This document shows, one piece after another, positions 54,242-64,000 of a stretch of 64,000 nucleotides of DNA; the first letter of the stretch is position 1; the number at the start of each line of letters is the position of its first letter. The translations under genes and the position numbers were made by a program. Below the pieces are notes generated by a model. The model worked only from the letters and a program-made list of their open reading frames with translations. It searched no databases and was not told where the DNA came from. This stretch comes from Bathynomus jamesi (Eukaryota; Arthropoda; Malacostraca; Isopoda; Cirolanidae): contig JAJOZX010005536.1 of the NCBI GenBank assembly GCA_023014485.1, positions 89,501 to 153,500 on the forward strand, read 5' to 3'.

Positions 54242-55780
54242 CTAACTCTGACAAATGGACAAAAGGGCACTGGACAACTGTCCTGTTCTAACGGAATATT
54301 GATGCTGTTTTATACGTGTGCGCAAATCCTTTCCCGTCTGACCTATGTAAAAGGAATCACATTGTTTACAACCAATTTTATAGATAATGCCTGAATTATT
54401 GGTAGGGCTATTTTTTACTATGATATTTTTCACAATATTGTTATATGAAAATACTACATTAATATCCAAAAGTTTAAGTACATTAGCAATGCCTAAAAAG
54501 CCCGGGAAAAATGGAAGTACTAAAATATTTTTTGACAAAGTACGAGTGTTAATATTGACACGATAGAAAGTTCGTTTTGCCTTGTTGAGACAAGATTCCA
54601 TAAACGCAGATGGATAACACAAATCACTTCCAATACCGTTGATTTTTTCCAATTCGGCATCGATGTATTCCGACTGGCGATCCTAAGGGCGCGGAGAAAC
54701 ATTGATGAAAATATGGCCTTCTTAGTGGGGGTATCATGTCCCGAGTAAAAGTGTACGTAGGACAAATTGTTTGTCGTTTTCCGATAGATACTAAACTTAA
54801 AACCTGGGCTTTCCCTATGTACACGCACATCCAAAAATGGGATTGAATTGTCTTGCTCAACTTCTAAAGTAAACTTAATGGAGGGGACTGATCATTTAAC
54901 TGAAGGAGGAAGCTATCCAGGTCACGATTCATGGGCCAGATACACAAAATATCGTCGACGTACCGCAACCAAGGGATGCCAACCCCCAGGATTCTCGGAA
55001 TATAGGTAATTTCGAAAAACTCCATATAAATATTGGAGAGGAGGGGCGATAAGGGGTTGCCCATAGCCATCCAAAAACTTGTTGATAATACTCGTTATTG
55101 AAAGTGAATTTACAGTCTTTGATGCAAAGCTTAATGAGTTCCAAACAATGTGTGAAGGTAGTGGCAGGTCATACTTATGTAATTCTTGGGAGAGAAAGTC
55201 AAGCATATCGTCAATCGGCACTTTTGTAAACAATGAACAAACATCAAAACTAATCAATTTATCGTTAGTTTCAGTACGTGCATTATTCAATTTTTCCGTA
55301 AGATCCATGGAATTTTTTACATGTGAATCAGAGATAGTTCCGAGAATGGGGGACAAGACTTTGACAAGCCATTTGGAGAGTTTATAAGTAATAGAGCCCA
55401 CCGAGCTAATAATAGGGCGCATAGGGTTACCAGGTTTGTGGGTTTTAATAAGACCGTAAAGGTAGGGCAGAGCAGGTGAAGTGGACATGAAAAGCGGAAT
55501 TAAGTTCTTATGATCTTGAGAAGGCGTTTCAAGCCACTATTAAATGATTTGATGACGTCATCCTGCGGGTTCTTCCTAAGTTTGGTGTATGTGGCGGGGT
55601 CCTGGAGAAGCTCGTTCATCTTTCCGATGTAGTCCACTTTGTCCATAATAACTATGGTGTTAGCCTTGTCTGCTTTAGTAATATGGAGCTCCCCATCTTT
55701 TTTTAATTGTGAGAGGCTATTGCGAAACGTTTAGGAAAGTTATCTTCGTAATTACCATTCGCCGCACTATAAACGAGGCC
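54242..55780 (-). pseudogene. Penelope-like RT plus GIY-YIG endonuclease, frameshifted
   Basis: Minus-strand order: NSLSQLKKDGELHITKADKA (55740-55670); DYIGKMNELLQDPATYTKL; YGLIKTHKPGNPMRPIISS (about 55460-55400); LISFDVCSLFTKVPIDD for motif A (55250-55200); MGNPLSPLLSNIYMEFFE for motif B; RYVDDILC for catalytic motif C (about 54955); the region after it to 54560; and GIIYKIGCKQCDSFYIGQTG (about 54390-54335), the GIY-YIG nuclease core. PLE RTs are telomerase-like and prime at nuclease-made nicks. Several frameshifts break the reading (near 55495, 54915 and 54620), so the copy is dead. Confidence 0.75.
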
Positions 55781-55831
55781 TTTAACTATGTTAAACAAAT
55801 ACTGAGGGAGATTACTTAAAGTACTTAAACT

Positions 55832-56680
55832 TTTGGATATTAATGTAGTATTTTCATATAACAATATTGTGAAAAATATTATAGTAAAAAATAGCCCTAC
55901 CAATAATTCAGGCATTATCTATAAAATTGGTTGTAAACATGTGATTCCTTTTACATAGGTCAGACGGGAAAGGATTTGCACACACGTATAAAACAGCATC
56001 AATATTCCGTTAGAACAGGACAGTTGTCCAGTGCCCTTTTTGTCCATTTGTCAGAGTTAGCCCACTGTATTGATTGGAATAATGCTTCAGTTTTATTCCA
56101 TTCAAGCAACATTGTTAATAGAAATATTCTTGAGTCTGCCATTATCCAACTTTCAAATAACTTCAACATAAGCAAAAGTCTTTTTCAACTCGATCCTGTT
56201 ATGTTGAATTCCTTTAAAACAGATTTAAATAAGAAGGGTAAAACATTAAATCTTTGGTAAACTTGTCTTCTACTTTATTAACTTTTAATTTGCATTTTAT
56301 TTTTTTATATATCAAAACCTGACCATAGGCAGCAGTGTGTTAAAACCCGGACAGAGTTCCAGTATAAATTTGTATTTTTATAATCCATGTGATCTTGTGC
56401 TAAAAATCGATTAACTTTTAATTTGCATTTTATTTTTTTTTATATATATCGAAACCTGACCATAGGCAGCATTGTGTTAAAACCCGGCAGAGTTCCAGTA
56501 TAATTTTGTATTTTTATAATCCATTTGATCTTGTGCTAAAAATCGATATTTTTCCTTACAAATCTGTACGCCTCACTGGTAATCCTTTAAGGTTTTAATT
56601 TTTAATTTTTTATTATTTTTACTTCTCTGTTTATTGTATATATATGTATGTATGTATGTTTATGTATTTGTTATATATAG

Positions 56681-56728
<48 letters not shown>

Positions 56729-56885
56729 ATGTATGTTATTTATTTTTTCTTTTTTTCTTTCTGTAACCTATATATAGGCTTTAACCTTTTTATGTACTTC
56801 AGTGTTCCTGAGGATGTCATTAGACGAAAGCGCTTGAGCACCATTTTGTGTTTCCTTTCCTTCGTGGTTTTATTCATCATAAATA
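55832..56885 (+). repeat. inverted copy of the PLE 3' region
   Basis: The plus strand repeats the PLE C-terminal coding end (HQYSVRTGQLSSALFVHLSE at about 55998, open to 56260). It then repeats the 3'UTR and the end box CCTGAGGATGTCATTAGACG (56807). It mirrors 53431-54485 closely. Its hammerhead-like box is at 56808-56830. Confidence 0.8.
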
Positions 56886-57199
56886 TTTTTCACGTGTTAC
56901 CTTCGTGAAATAATTTTCATATATATATATATATATATATATATCGTTATTCGCGAGGGATACGTGCCGAGAATCTCCGCGAATACTCTTCACCGAATTA
57001 CCCAGGTCCTACGAAACTAAAAATAATTACCTAGTGACATTTTAAGCATGTGCGTAAGTAAATAATGAGCAGAATATGCATAAATAAATACCTGCAAAGC
57101 ATTTTAAATATATTTATAGAAATAATGAACAGAATTAAGTACATTGTATGCATAAATAATAACATAGAAAATAATTTAAACATGCATAAAAAAAATACA

Positions 57200-57392
57200 G
57201 CAAGGGACAATCACCATGATGTACCGTATCGTTGACTTCTGGAACCTGTACTATCACGCATGCCACAAAACTCATGCCTCCAGCAATTTTATCTAGTAAT
57301 TCTACCCGAGTTATCACTTTCTTTGCTCATTTAGGCACTTTACTAGCATTAGTGGCAGGGCTGGAGGTTGTTTGTTTACGCTTAGGGGCCAT
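57200..57392 (-). pseudogene. Tigger/pogo transposase N-terminus
   Basis: From ATG at 57392 the minus strand reads MAPKRKQTTSSPATNASK, has a stop, then KVITRVELLDKIAGGMSFVA. This is the usual basic start and first helix of the CENP-B/pogo-type DNA-binding domain. The rest of the protein is missing. Confidence 0.5.
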
Positions 57393-57468
57393 AGTTCACT
57401 GATATAATGCGAAAAAATAACACTAACACAGACAAGCTATGCTTACTCGGCTGTGGCGCGGTGCGAAC

Positions 57469-58238
57469 CAGGGTTGCCAAGTATGACTGGAGCACCAATA
57501 CCAAATTTCCTTTAATTTAGTACCAAATGAGGCAATTTATTACCAAATTATATACAAAAAGCCTGTTGAGATGAGCCAATTGCTCTTTTCACCTATGGAT
57601 ATTCTTTTTCCCATTCACTATGGTACAATCACCCGGTTTCATAATCCGATTTCCACTTTGACATTGTTGCAATTAATAAGTTACATAGTTTAAGAAAAAA
57701 CACACTTCAGTCAACCGTGAATCTCGATAAACTGACTGACACATTAACACAACTAAGAACACGCCACCAATGAGCAATGGCAAGCGAGAATTGCACGCAT
57801 GCGCAATGCAGGCCGTAACTAATGCTGCCACATGATAAAATTTTAAAACTGCAACAAGTTCGTAACATGTTCGTTCGCATTTTCTATAACAATTCAGAGT
57901 AAGCTCCAAAGTCAGTTAAACAGTAAATTTATAACTGCAATTTGCTTTAAACATCAGTATCGTTTTAGCAAATTTGAATCAGCATGTATAAATACTCAGG
58001 ACTGAATAATTATAAAATTGGATCGAAACTTTTAACAATGATTTGTTGTAACATGTTCATAACATGTTTGGAATGCAATGTTTATGAAACTCAATTTTCT
58101 CACATTCTTATTTATATATTACCAAATTCAGCTCATTTCATTACCAGAATACCAAATAAATTTTTAAAATACAAAATTGCTTTTTCATTACCAAATTTGC
58201 CCAGATTTAGTAATGAATAATGCCAGATGGCAACCCTG
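57469..58238. mobile_element. hAT deletion derivative (CAGGGTTGCCA ends)
   Basis: Ends CAGGGTTGCCA and TGGCAACCCTG are inverse. Flanks GTGCGAAC (57461-57468) and GCGCGAAC (58239-58246) differ at one base. The interior has repeated ACCAAAT motifs near both ends (ATTACCAAATT). No coding region recognised. Confidence 0.75.
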
Positions 58239-58408
58239 GCGCGAACTGAGGCCGAGTAAGCGTGGGGAAGGAGCGCAGAAACTTTCGCAGTCAGTAAAGC
58301 CACCAAGCGGGATGCTGTGGCGTGGTGCAAACTTTCGCGGCAAAATTTGCAAAAAGTCGAAACCGCGAGTAAAAAATCCGCGAATAACGAGGAATGATAT
58401 ATATATAT

Positions 58409-59678
58409 TAGTGATGTAGCGGATGTCATTTTTTTCACATCCGCGGATGCGGATGAGGATGTTTGATTTCAACATCCGCGGATGCGGATTCTACATTTTC
58501 GTTATTTTTTAGGATATATTCGAGATTTGTTGTGTTTAACGTATATAATAAGTTATTATATAGAGAGAGCTGTAGCTATAATGTAGTATAATTGATTAAT
58601 TGTACAATAATTGCTGTACTTTTCTCGAACATATAAATATAATCAAGCATCTAACTAATATAGAAATCAATTAGTGAATTCGTCTGCAAATAATTCGTTA
58701 TATTTTGTTGAGTTTCAGCCACAATTAGAAACCATAATTGTGTTACCAGGATGCGGGACGTGAACCCAACTCAAATGCACCCCACCGACCTCTTTCCCCA
58801 ACCTCCACCCTTATAGAAAGAGATCTTTAATTAGCTTGATAACTATTTATATTAAGTTTAAAGTTTTATTAGGCATATTTATAAATGAGTAATTAAAATA
58901 AAGTAAACTAAGATGTTCATCGTTTAATGTTCAAACTTAATGATAGGAAGGTTATGCTTAAGGAACATTAATTTTTCTGCCTTTTCTGCTGCCAGTCTGT
59001 TTCTCTTTTCATCATATATTAATCCAGCACTGCTAAATAATCTCTCGCTTGGTACGTTTGTTGGAGGACAGGCTAAATGTTTCCTTGCAAGTTTACTCAA
59101 GTATGGATAGATATTCTGCGTATTTTTCCACCAACTAATAGGATTGTCACATGCAGCCAGGCGTTTTTCTTGGTGATAGCTCTCGATCATTTTTACTACA
59201 TCTTTTGACATCGCGTAGGTCTCGTCATTGCTGTTTGACTCAAGAAACTGAGAGACAGATTCTGTGATAGATTTGCTTGTTGAAGGTGTTGGTTCTGTCA
59301 CTGAAACTTTTATTCTTTTGGTGGGTGGCGAAGCGACAGATTCAAGAGATTGAAGCTCTTCAACTGCTTTGCCAAGTGATGATTTAACTCGTTCTAATGT
59401 ACTAGGTGAAAATAACAGCTTTGTAACGTGGATCTAAGTAGGTTGCAAGAGAGTAACTTCATACAAGAACAGCCTTTCGTCTTGTCGCTTGCATCACTTT
59501 TGCGCACAATGAACTAGTTCTATTAATATAGTAGAATTTGATAATTTCCGCTTATTAATGACGTTTTATCTCAACGGTCCACATCCGCACGACATCCGCA
59601 GTCCAAAGTGCGGATGCGGACGCGAGAAAATGTGCGGATGTTCCGCGGATGCGGATGCGGATGTGACCTACATCACTA
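58409..59678 (-). mobile_element. hAT element remnant (TAGTGATGTA ends)
   Basis: Ends TAGTGATGTAGCGG (58409) and CTACATCACTA (to 59678) are inverse. Subterminal GCGGATGCGGATG and CATCCGC repeats occur in both arms. ATATATAT lies on both sides, compatible with an 8-bp TSD but uninformative in an AT array. It carries the last part of a hAT transposase. Confidence 0.75.
58924..59301 (-). pseudogene. hAT transposase C-terminal domain
   Basis: The minus-strand frame 59301-58924 (125 residues) contains NPISWWKNTQNIYPYLSKLA, then HLACPPTNVPSERLFSSAG and EKRNRLAAEKAEKLMFLKHN. This is the hATC dimerisation region (W...YP.L...A...L..P...SER.FS.AG). The catalytic domain and BED finger are missing from the element, so the frame cannot encode a working enzyme, although it is itself unbroken. 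Confidence 0.75.
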
Positions 59679-59692
59679 ATATATATACATAT

Positions 59693-60860
59693 ATAATGTG
59701 ACCATGGAATCATAATACATAAACTGAAATATATGGGACTAACAGGAAAAGTAGGGAAATGGATATATAATTTCCTTAGTGAGCGGCGGCAAGTCGTTAC
59801 AGTACAAGGAGTATCTTCATCAGAATCAGAGGTCCTCAGTTCAGTACCACAAGGAACAGTATTAGCTCCACTACTCTTCATAATCATGCTAACTGACATA
59901 GATGAGGACGTTACCAGAGACAGCACAGTAATATCATTTGCGGATGACACAAAGATCAGTAGAAAAATAAGAAACCCAGAAGACATAAGATCTCTACAAA
60001 CCGACATAAACAGAATCTACAATGGACGGAAGACAACAATATGAAGTTTAACACCGAGAAATTTCAGCTATTACGGTACGGAAAAAGAGAATACCTAAAA
60101 TCTATGGAATATTATACCCCAAATGGACAGGAAATTCAGAGAAATTCCAGAGAAAAAGATTTAGGGGTTGTAATGACAGATGATGCGAAATTTGAAACAC
60201 AAAATAAGATAGCAGTAAACAGAGCAAAGAGAATAACGGGTCAGATATTGAGAACCTTTAAACGAAGGGATAGGAATGTAATGATTCCTCTACTGAAAAC
60301 CCTGATAATACCCAAATTGGAATACTGCTCGGTCCTAACATGCCCATACAAAAAAGAAGACATTAGGCAGCTGGATGGATCCAGAGAAGCTTCACAGCCA
60401 AGATCAATGGGTGCAAAGAACTAAATTACTGGGAAAGGTTACGCGAACTCGACCTTTATTCACTGGAAAGGAGAAGAGAGAGATACACCATTATTTACAC
60501 TTGGAAAATAATGGAGAAACTAGTCCCTAATCTTACTCTGAACCCTATAACTCCCCAAACAACGGTGGAAAGTAGAAACGGTAGACTGTGTCGTATTCCG
60601 AAATTGAAGGCGAAACAGGGAACATCCTTAACCCTGAAAGAAAATAGTTTTGTAGTGAGAGGACCAAAACTGTTTAATCAGTTGCCCAAAGACTTAAGAA
60701 ACACGAAGGGAGTTGCAGTGGAAATCTTCAAAAGAAGACTAGACGCCTGGCTCAGAACAATCCCCGATGAGCCGGGCGTACTTGGCTATGTGAGGTGGAG
60801 AGCGCAATAATCGAATTCACTACTTCACCAGACCAACTCGAGAGGAGGGGCGACAAGCTT
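59693..60860 (+). mobile_element. CR1/jockey-like LINE, 5'-truncated
   Basis: It starts at the same RT position as the copy at 47.5 kb (ATGTGACCATGGAATCATAA, just after motif A). It reads SSVPQGTVLAPLLFIIMLTD, then ISFADDTKISRKI (motif C), FNTEKFQLLRYGKREYL, the IIPKLEYCSVLT region, and RGPKLFNQLPKDLRN to VLGYVRWRAQ (60807). Frameshifts lie near 60030 and 60410. It ends near AAGCTTGACCTTCG (60855-60868), a 14-base match to the SINE end at 23760-24012. Confidence 0.8.
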
Positions 60861-60899
60861 GACCTTCGCGAAATGAGAAATCATCGCGCGAAACCTTTG

Positions 60900-61310
60900 T
60901 AAGGTTGTAAGGTAATGCAATAAAATCACAGAACACGTGATCTTTTTAATAAGTAAACAACCACTTAACTGCCCGTTTTAATTAAATACTATTTCTAATA
61001 ACTGTTATAATAATTTTTTTTGTGTATATGTTAATTGTCTAATTTCCTTTATATAGTTTTTATGTATTCAATAATTTAGTAGCCTTTAGATTAAGTTATC
61101 TATTGGGAAAAAATCTTTAGATTGTTTTATTGTTTTTAAATTGAGTTGCCTATTGGGGAATTTTTTGCTTGTGTATTTAACTCATTTACTTGGTAAATTC
61201 TGTCTATTTCTTTCTTGTCCCTGAAGATGTGAATATATCACGAAAGCGCTCGAATTTCGTGTTTCCTTTTCCTTTTCCCTGTGGTTGTTTGCTTATATAT
61301 ATATAATATA
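60900..61310 (+). mobile_element. PLE-like terminal fragment with hammerhead-like box
   Basis: There is no coding content. At 61221-61246 lies CTGAAGA, a GTGA..TCAC stem-loop, then CGAAAGCGCTCG, the same kind of end box as in the PLE at 53.4-56.9 kb. TTTCGTGTTTCCTTTTCC follows. An AT array comes next. Confidence 0.4.
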
Positions 61311-61395
61311 TATAATTATATATATATATATATATACCTTTTCCGTTCTATGGGCACCACTGAAATGAGAGAAATTAATATTTTTTAAACATATA

Positions 61396-62337
61396 CAGGG
61401 CGTCCCCAAAAAATGTATACACATTTTAATTAATTATAAAGGCAGTGTTTATTAAAATACATTTCATTTTCAAAATGTAATAGAATCTACAGACATTATT
61501 TAATTGTTTTGTCAACGCCTGTTTTCAAACTGACGTCCGTTCTGGTCCAGGCACTGCTGATAACGCGAAGCAATGGAATCGCAAACATCACGAAACATTT
61601 CGTTTGGTATTTGTGTGCATTCTCGTTCAATGGCTGCTCTCAATTCAGCGACTGTTGCAGGTTTTATAGCGTAGACTTTGTCTTTTAAGTATCCCCATAA
61701 AAAAAAGTCTAGTGGTGTGAGGTCTGGTGAACGCGGAGGGTATTCTACGAAACCCCTTCGTCCAATCCACATCCACATCGTGCCAAGTACCACTCGCAAT
61801 ACTCCTCTTCGGTCCGGATCATCTTCATTAATAGCATGGACTAATCTTGGAATGTAACTTTTCCATTAATAGCATGGACTAATCTTGGAATGTAACTTTT
61901 CCATTGACAGCGCTTCAAAATGCGTTGGACAGACGATTCTGAAATTCCTACCTCACGACTCGCTTGCCGCACAGATTTTCTTGGACTTTGGTGATACGTT
62001 TCCAGTACTCTTTCTTGCTTTGTGGGGCTTGTCGATGTCCGTGGTCTTCCGGAACGCTTCTTGTGGACATTCTGAACAGTTCCATCGGCTTCAAACTTAT
62101 CTCTAATTCGAGTGATGGTAAGTCGCGTTGGTGGATCTGTTTGAAACTCCCTCCTAAACTGTCTTTGCACTTCAACTGCGTTTTCACACTTCCAGTAGCA
62201 TTTTAGAATGAATTTCCTTTGTTCAAAGCTTAGTCTGACTGCCATTATTAATTCTAATGGGTTTAACTTGGAAAGAAAGAAACATCAATTGAGCTATCAG
62301 CTGTTAAAGTGTGTATACATTTTTTTGGGACGCCCTG
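61396..62337 (-). mobile_element. mariner derivative keeping DNA-binding half and last catalytic block
   Basis: Ends CAGGGCGTCCCCAAAAAATG (61396) and the near-inverse GGGACGCCCTG (to 62337) are flanked by TA. The minus-strand gene lost its middle. A 39-base tandem duplication lies at about 61830-61905. Confidence 0.85.
61512..62245 (-). pseudogene. mariner-type transposase with internal deletion
   Basis: From ATG 62245 the minus strand encodes 134 residues: [20 protein letters not shown], a helix-turn-helix, the [19 protein letters not shown] linker, and a second helix-turn-helix ([14 protein letters not shown]). The sequence then repeats (a duplicated [15 protein letters not shown] segment) and jumps, in another frame at 61799-61512, to [20 protein letters not shown] and DFFLWGYLKDKVY with the third D. 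The first two catalytic acids are deleted. The product could bind TIRs but not cut. Spacing of the lost blocks cannot be judged; the [15 protein letters not shown] style is that of DDxD mariners. Confidence 0.75.
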
Positions 62338-63430
62338 TATATATTATATATATATATTATATATATATATATATCGAAACCTACGGTAAAATTATTAAAT
62401 GCCCGGTTAGGTCAACTGTACGCCCTTTCAAAACATTATCATCAAAGTAATTATCAATTAGCAAGCTATGTATTTATATCATAACCCTGTTGCGTACCAC
62501 CTAAAAGGGTTTCGCGTACCACAAGTTGAAAATCCCCGATTTAAATGAATTAAAAGTTAGTTTTTCCCCTATCACTTCGAGTCTCTTAAACTGATAAGAG
62601 AAATATCTTGTATCTCGAAAAGTATCATAGATACGTATCTTGTATCTATGTATCTTAGCCGTTTCTTAAAAAATATCTTGTATCATTGATACACAAGAAA
62701 CTAATATCTCATATTTTGTATCCAATATACATTTCTTAAGGTTCATATCACCTTAGGCTCGGTTTTACACATTCTCGACCTAGAACTAGGAATCGCAATT
62801 TCAAACTTTCTTTTTTATCCATGCATTCAGTTTATTTTTGTACAATACTAACAGTGTCATCGGAAATTATCTTAATTTTTCATATAAACATTTCCAATTT
62901 AATCTAATTAGAAGAATTATAATCTAGCTAACCTTATCAAATTCAACCCAGCTCAATGTAACCCAACCGGGCCCTAATTTGGTCCAATCTATTGAACCCA
63001 ACTACATTTCGCATAATCATATTAATCAAAACTTTAATTTTATGTCGTACCAAGTATCTCTGGTTGTTATAAACAAAAGTGTTACGAAGTAATTACTTAA
63101 TGTAATGGGAAATAGGAACTCTAGGCCTACTGCCAAACAACGCACAAAACTTATTTAAACTACTATAAGACAACTACTATTTAGACAATTTATTTAAGCT
63201 ACTAGAACCAAAGCTGTTCAATATTCTATCGAAAGAACCGCGTAATCAGCGAAATATTCAGTTAATTTTGTAACCTAACCGGGTAATAATTCGCCCAATT
63301 AAGCCTAACCTAAATTGGCATAACTGTATTAATCATAACACTACTTCATGTAATTTTATTCAACGTTTATGTCACGTCGTACCCAGAAAACAGGGGTACG
63401 TTACATTTCAATAACGATGAGTTGTAATTA
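62338..63430. other. no supported gene; repeat-like fragments
   Basis: An AT array (62338-62374), a short GCCCGGTTAGGTCAACTGTA fragment of the fold-back family (62401-62420), and a TATCTTGTATC-rich patch at about 62600-62700 that may be an old MITE. No coding region. Confidence 0.4.
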
Positions 63431-63438
63431 ATTAATTT

Positions 63439-63902
63439 GGTACTTACGTATTATCGGGACTACCAAACTGTTTATTATGTATTTTTGCTCTCGTCATTTT
63501 CATTTAAACTAACGAAAATATCACAACTTAACATAACCAATCATCAAGGGCATACAGTTGACCTAACCGGGCATTCAATTAACCTAACCGAGCATTCAGT
63601 TGACCTAACCTGGCATTTTCCGTTTTATTTTGTTTTTCGTAGCTAACCGGCTAACGGCGTTATTCTCTCATCCTTAACTTGCCCGAAATGTGACTGAGTG
63701 CCTAATACGAAAAGATCAGAAGATATTCAGGCGAAATAACCAATATTAACCCGTTAGGTTAACTGAATGCCCGGTTAGGTCAACTGAACGCCCTTGATGA
63801 TTGGTTAGGTTAAGTTGTGATATTTTTGTTAGTTTAAACGAAAATGACAAGAGCAAAAATACATAATAAACAGTTTGGTAGTCCCGATAATACGTAAGTA
63901 CC
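63439..63902. mobile_element. fold-back MITE, GG..CC ends, 8-bp TSD (long copy D)
   Basis: Arms of about 170 bases begin GGTACTTACGTATTATCGGG and its inverse. ATTAATTT is duplicated on both sides (63431-63438 and 63903-63910). The arms contain the AACGAAAATATCAC, CAATCATCAAGGGC and GTTGACCTAACC modules of copies A-C. The central 120 bases are unpaired. Confidence 0.85.
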
Positions 63903-64000
63903 ATTAATTTTTACAATGCGACGTAATAAGGCTTCGGCGATATCCTATTTTGGCGTCCCAAATTAGTTAACAATTACAAAATAAATAGCGTCCCAAATAC

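Larger units (their letters stand above)
53431..56885 (-). mobile_element. Penelope-like retroelement with inverted terminal arms
   Basis: A minus-strand PLE with RT and GIY-YIG endonuclease is flanked at its 5' side by an inverted copy of its own 3' part. The arms are 53431-54485 and about 55832-56885, sharing the GIY-YIG coding end, the 3'UTR and the terminal CCTGAGGATGTCATTAGACG box. (AT)n arrays lie at both outer edges (53392-53431 and 56921-56945). The clade is called from domain order (RT then GIY-YIG). Confidence 0.8.
56944..58393 (-). mobile_element. pogo/Tigger-like element remnant
   Basis: Ends CGTTATTCGCGAGGG (56946) and CGCGAATAACGAGG (to 58393) are imperfect inverted repeats typical of Tigger-like elements. 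It is flanked by (AT)n, so the TA target is only inferred. Inside, a 5' transposase remnant lies on the minus strand, and a hAT derivative is nested at 57469-58238. Confidence 0.55.

Overview
The window is eukaryotic, AT-rich and intron-bearing. It looks like an arthropod and most likely an insect: it carries insect-style gustatory-receptor (Gr) exons with phase-0 C-terminal introns, TCAGT initiators, TTAGG-like tracts, and a typical arthropod set of mariner, hAT, Penelope, Transib and jockey/CR1-like elements. The order cannot be fixed; a large polyneopteran genome (cockroach or termite type) is a guess.

The only host gene I can support is a Gr locus on the + strand. Three paralogous long exons lie at 10827-11756, 26345-27283 and 40601-41554. 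Each encodes the N-terminus through TM6 and ends at the same phase-0 splice donor (GAG|GTTAGA). One pair of downstream phase-0 exons (46541-46609 and 46729-46815) encodes the conserved Gr C-terminal region up to the start of TM7. I found no second copy of this pair, so the layout fits alternative promoters and first exons spliced to shared 3' exons, as in Drosophila Gr28b or Gr39a. Each long exon has its own TATA-like plus TCAGT initiator. The last exon (the rest of TM7) was not found.

Nearly everything else is transposable-element DNA, much of it inside the Gr introns. 1-10 kb: LINE remnants, a hAT remnant, a tRNA-derived SINE and MITEs. 11.9-16.0 kb: a CACTG-ended element with its own spliced gene, carrying an intact DD37E mariner in one intron and a TTAA-flanked MITE in the next. 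16.6-19.0 kb: a hAT with exact 8-bp target duplication. 20-25 kb: two DD41-42D mariner derivatives, 5S- and tRNA-derived SINEs and nested MITEs. 27-34 kb: LINE copies, one split by a 2388-bp element with a 19-bp perfect TIR and 9-bp TSD. 35.6-37.6 kb: a Transib-like element with CACAGTG ends. 42-46.3 kb: a LINE and inverted repeats in the Gr intron. 47-49.7 kb: LINE, hAT MITE and chimeric SINE. 50.9-53 kb and 63.4-63.9 kb: fold-back MITEs with 8-bp TSDs. 53.4-56.9 kb: a Penelope-like element with inverted arms. 56.9-62.3 kb: Tigger-like, hAT, LINE and mariner derivatives.

Segmental duplication is visible: the first two Gr exons share more than 500 bp of upstream sequence and about 100 bp of downstream sequence. 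The second copy acts as an empty site that dates the CACTG-ended insertion after the duplication. Boundaries given with target duplications come directly from the sequence. Family names are from recognition only, since no search could be run.
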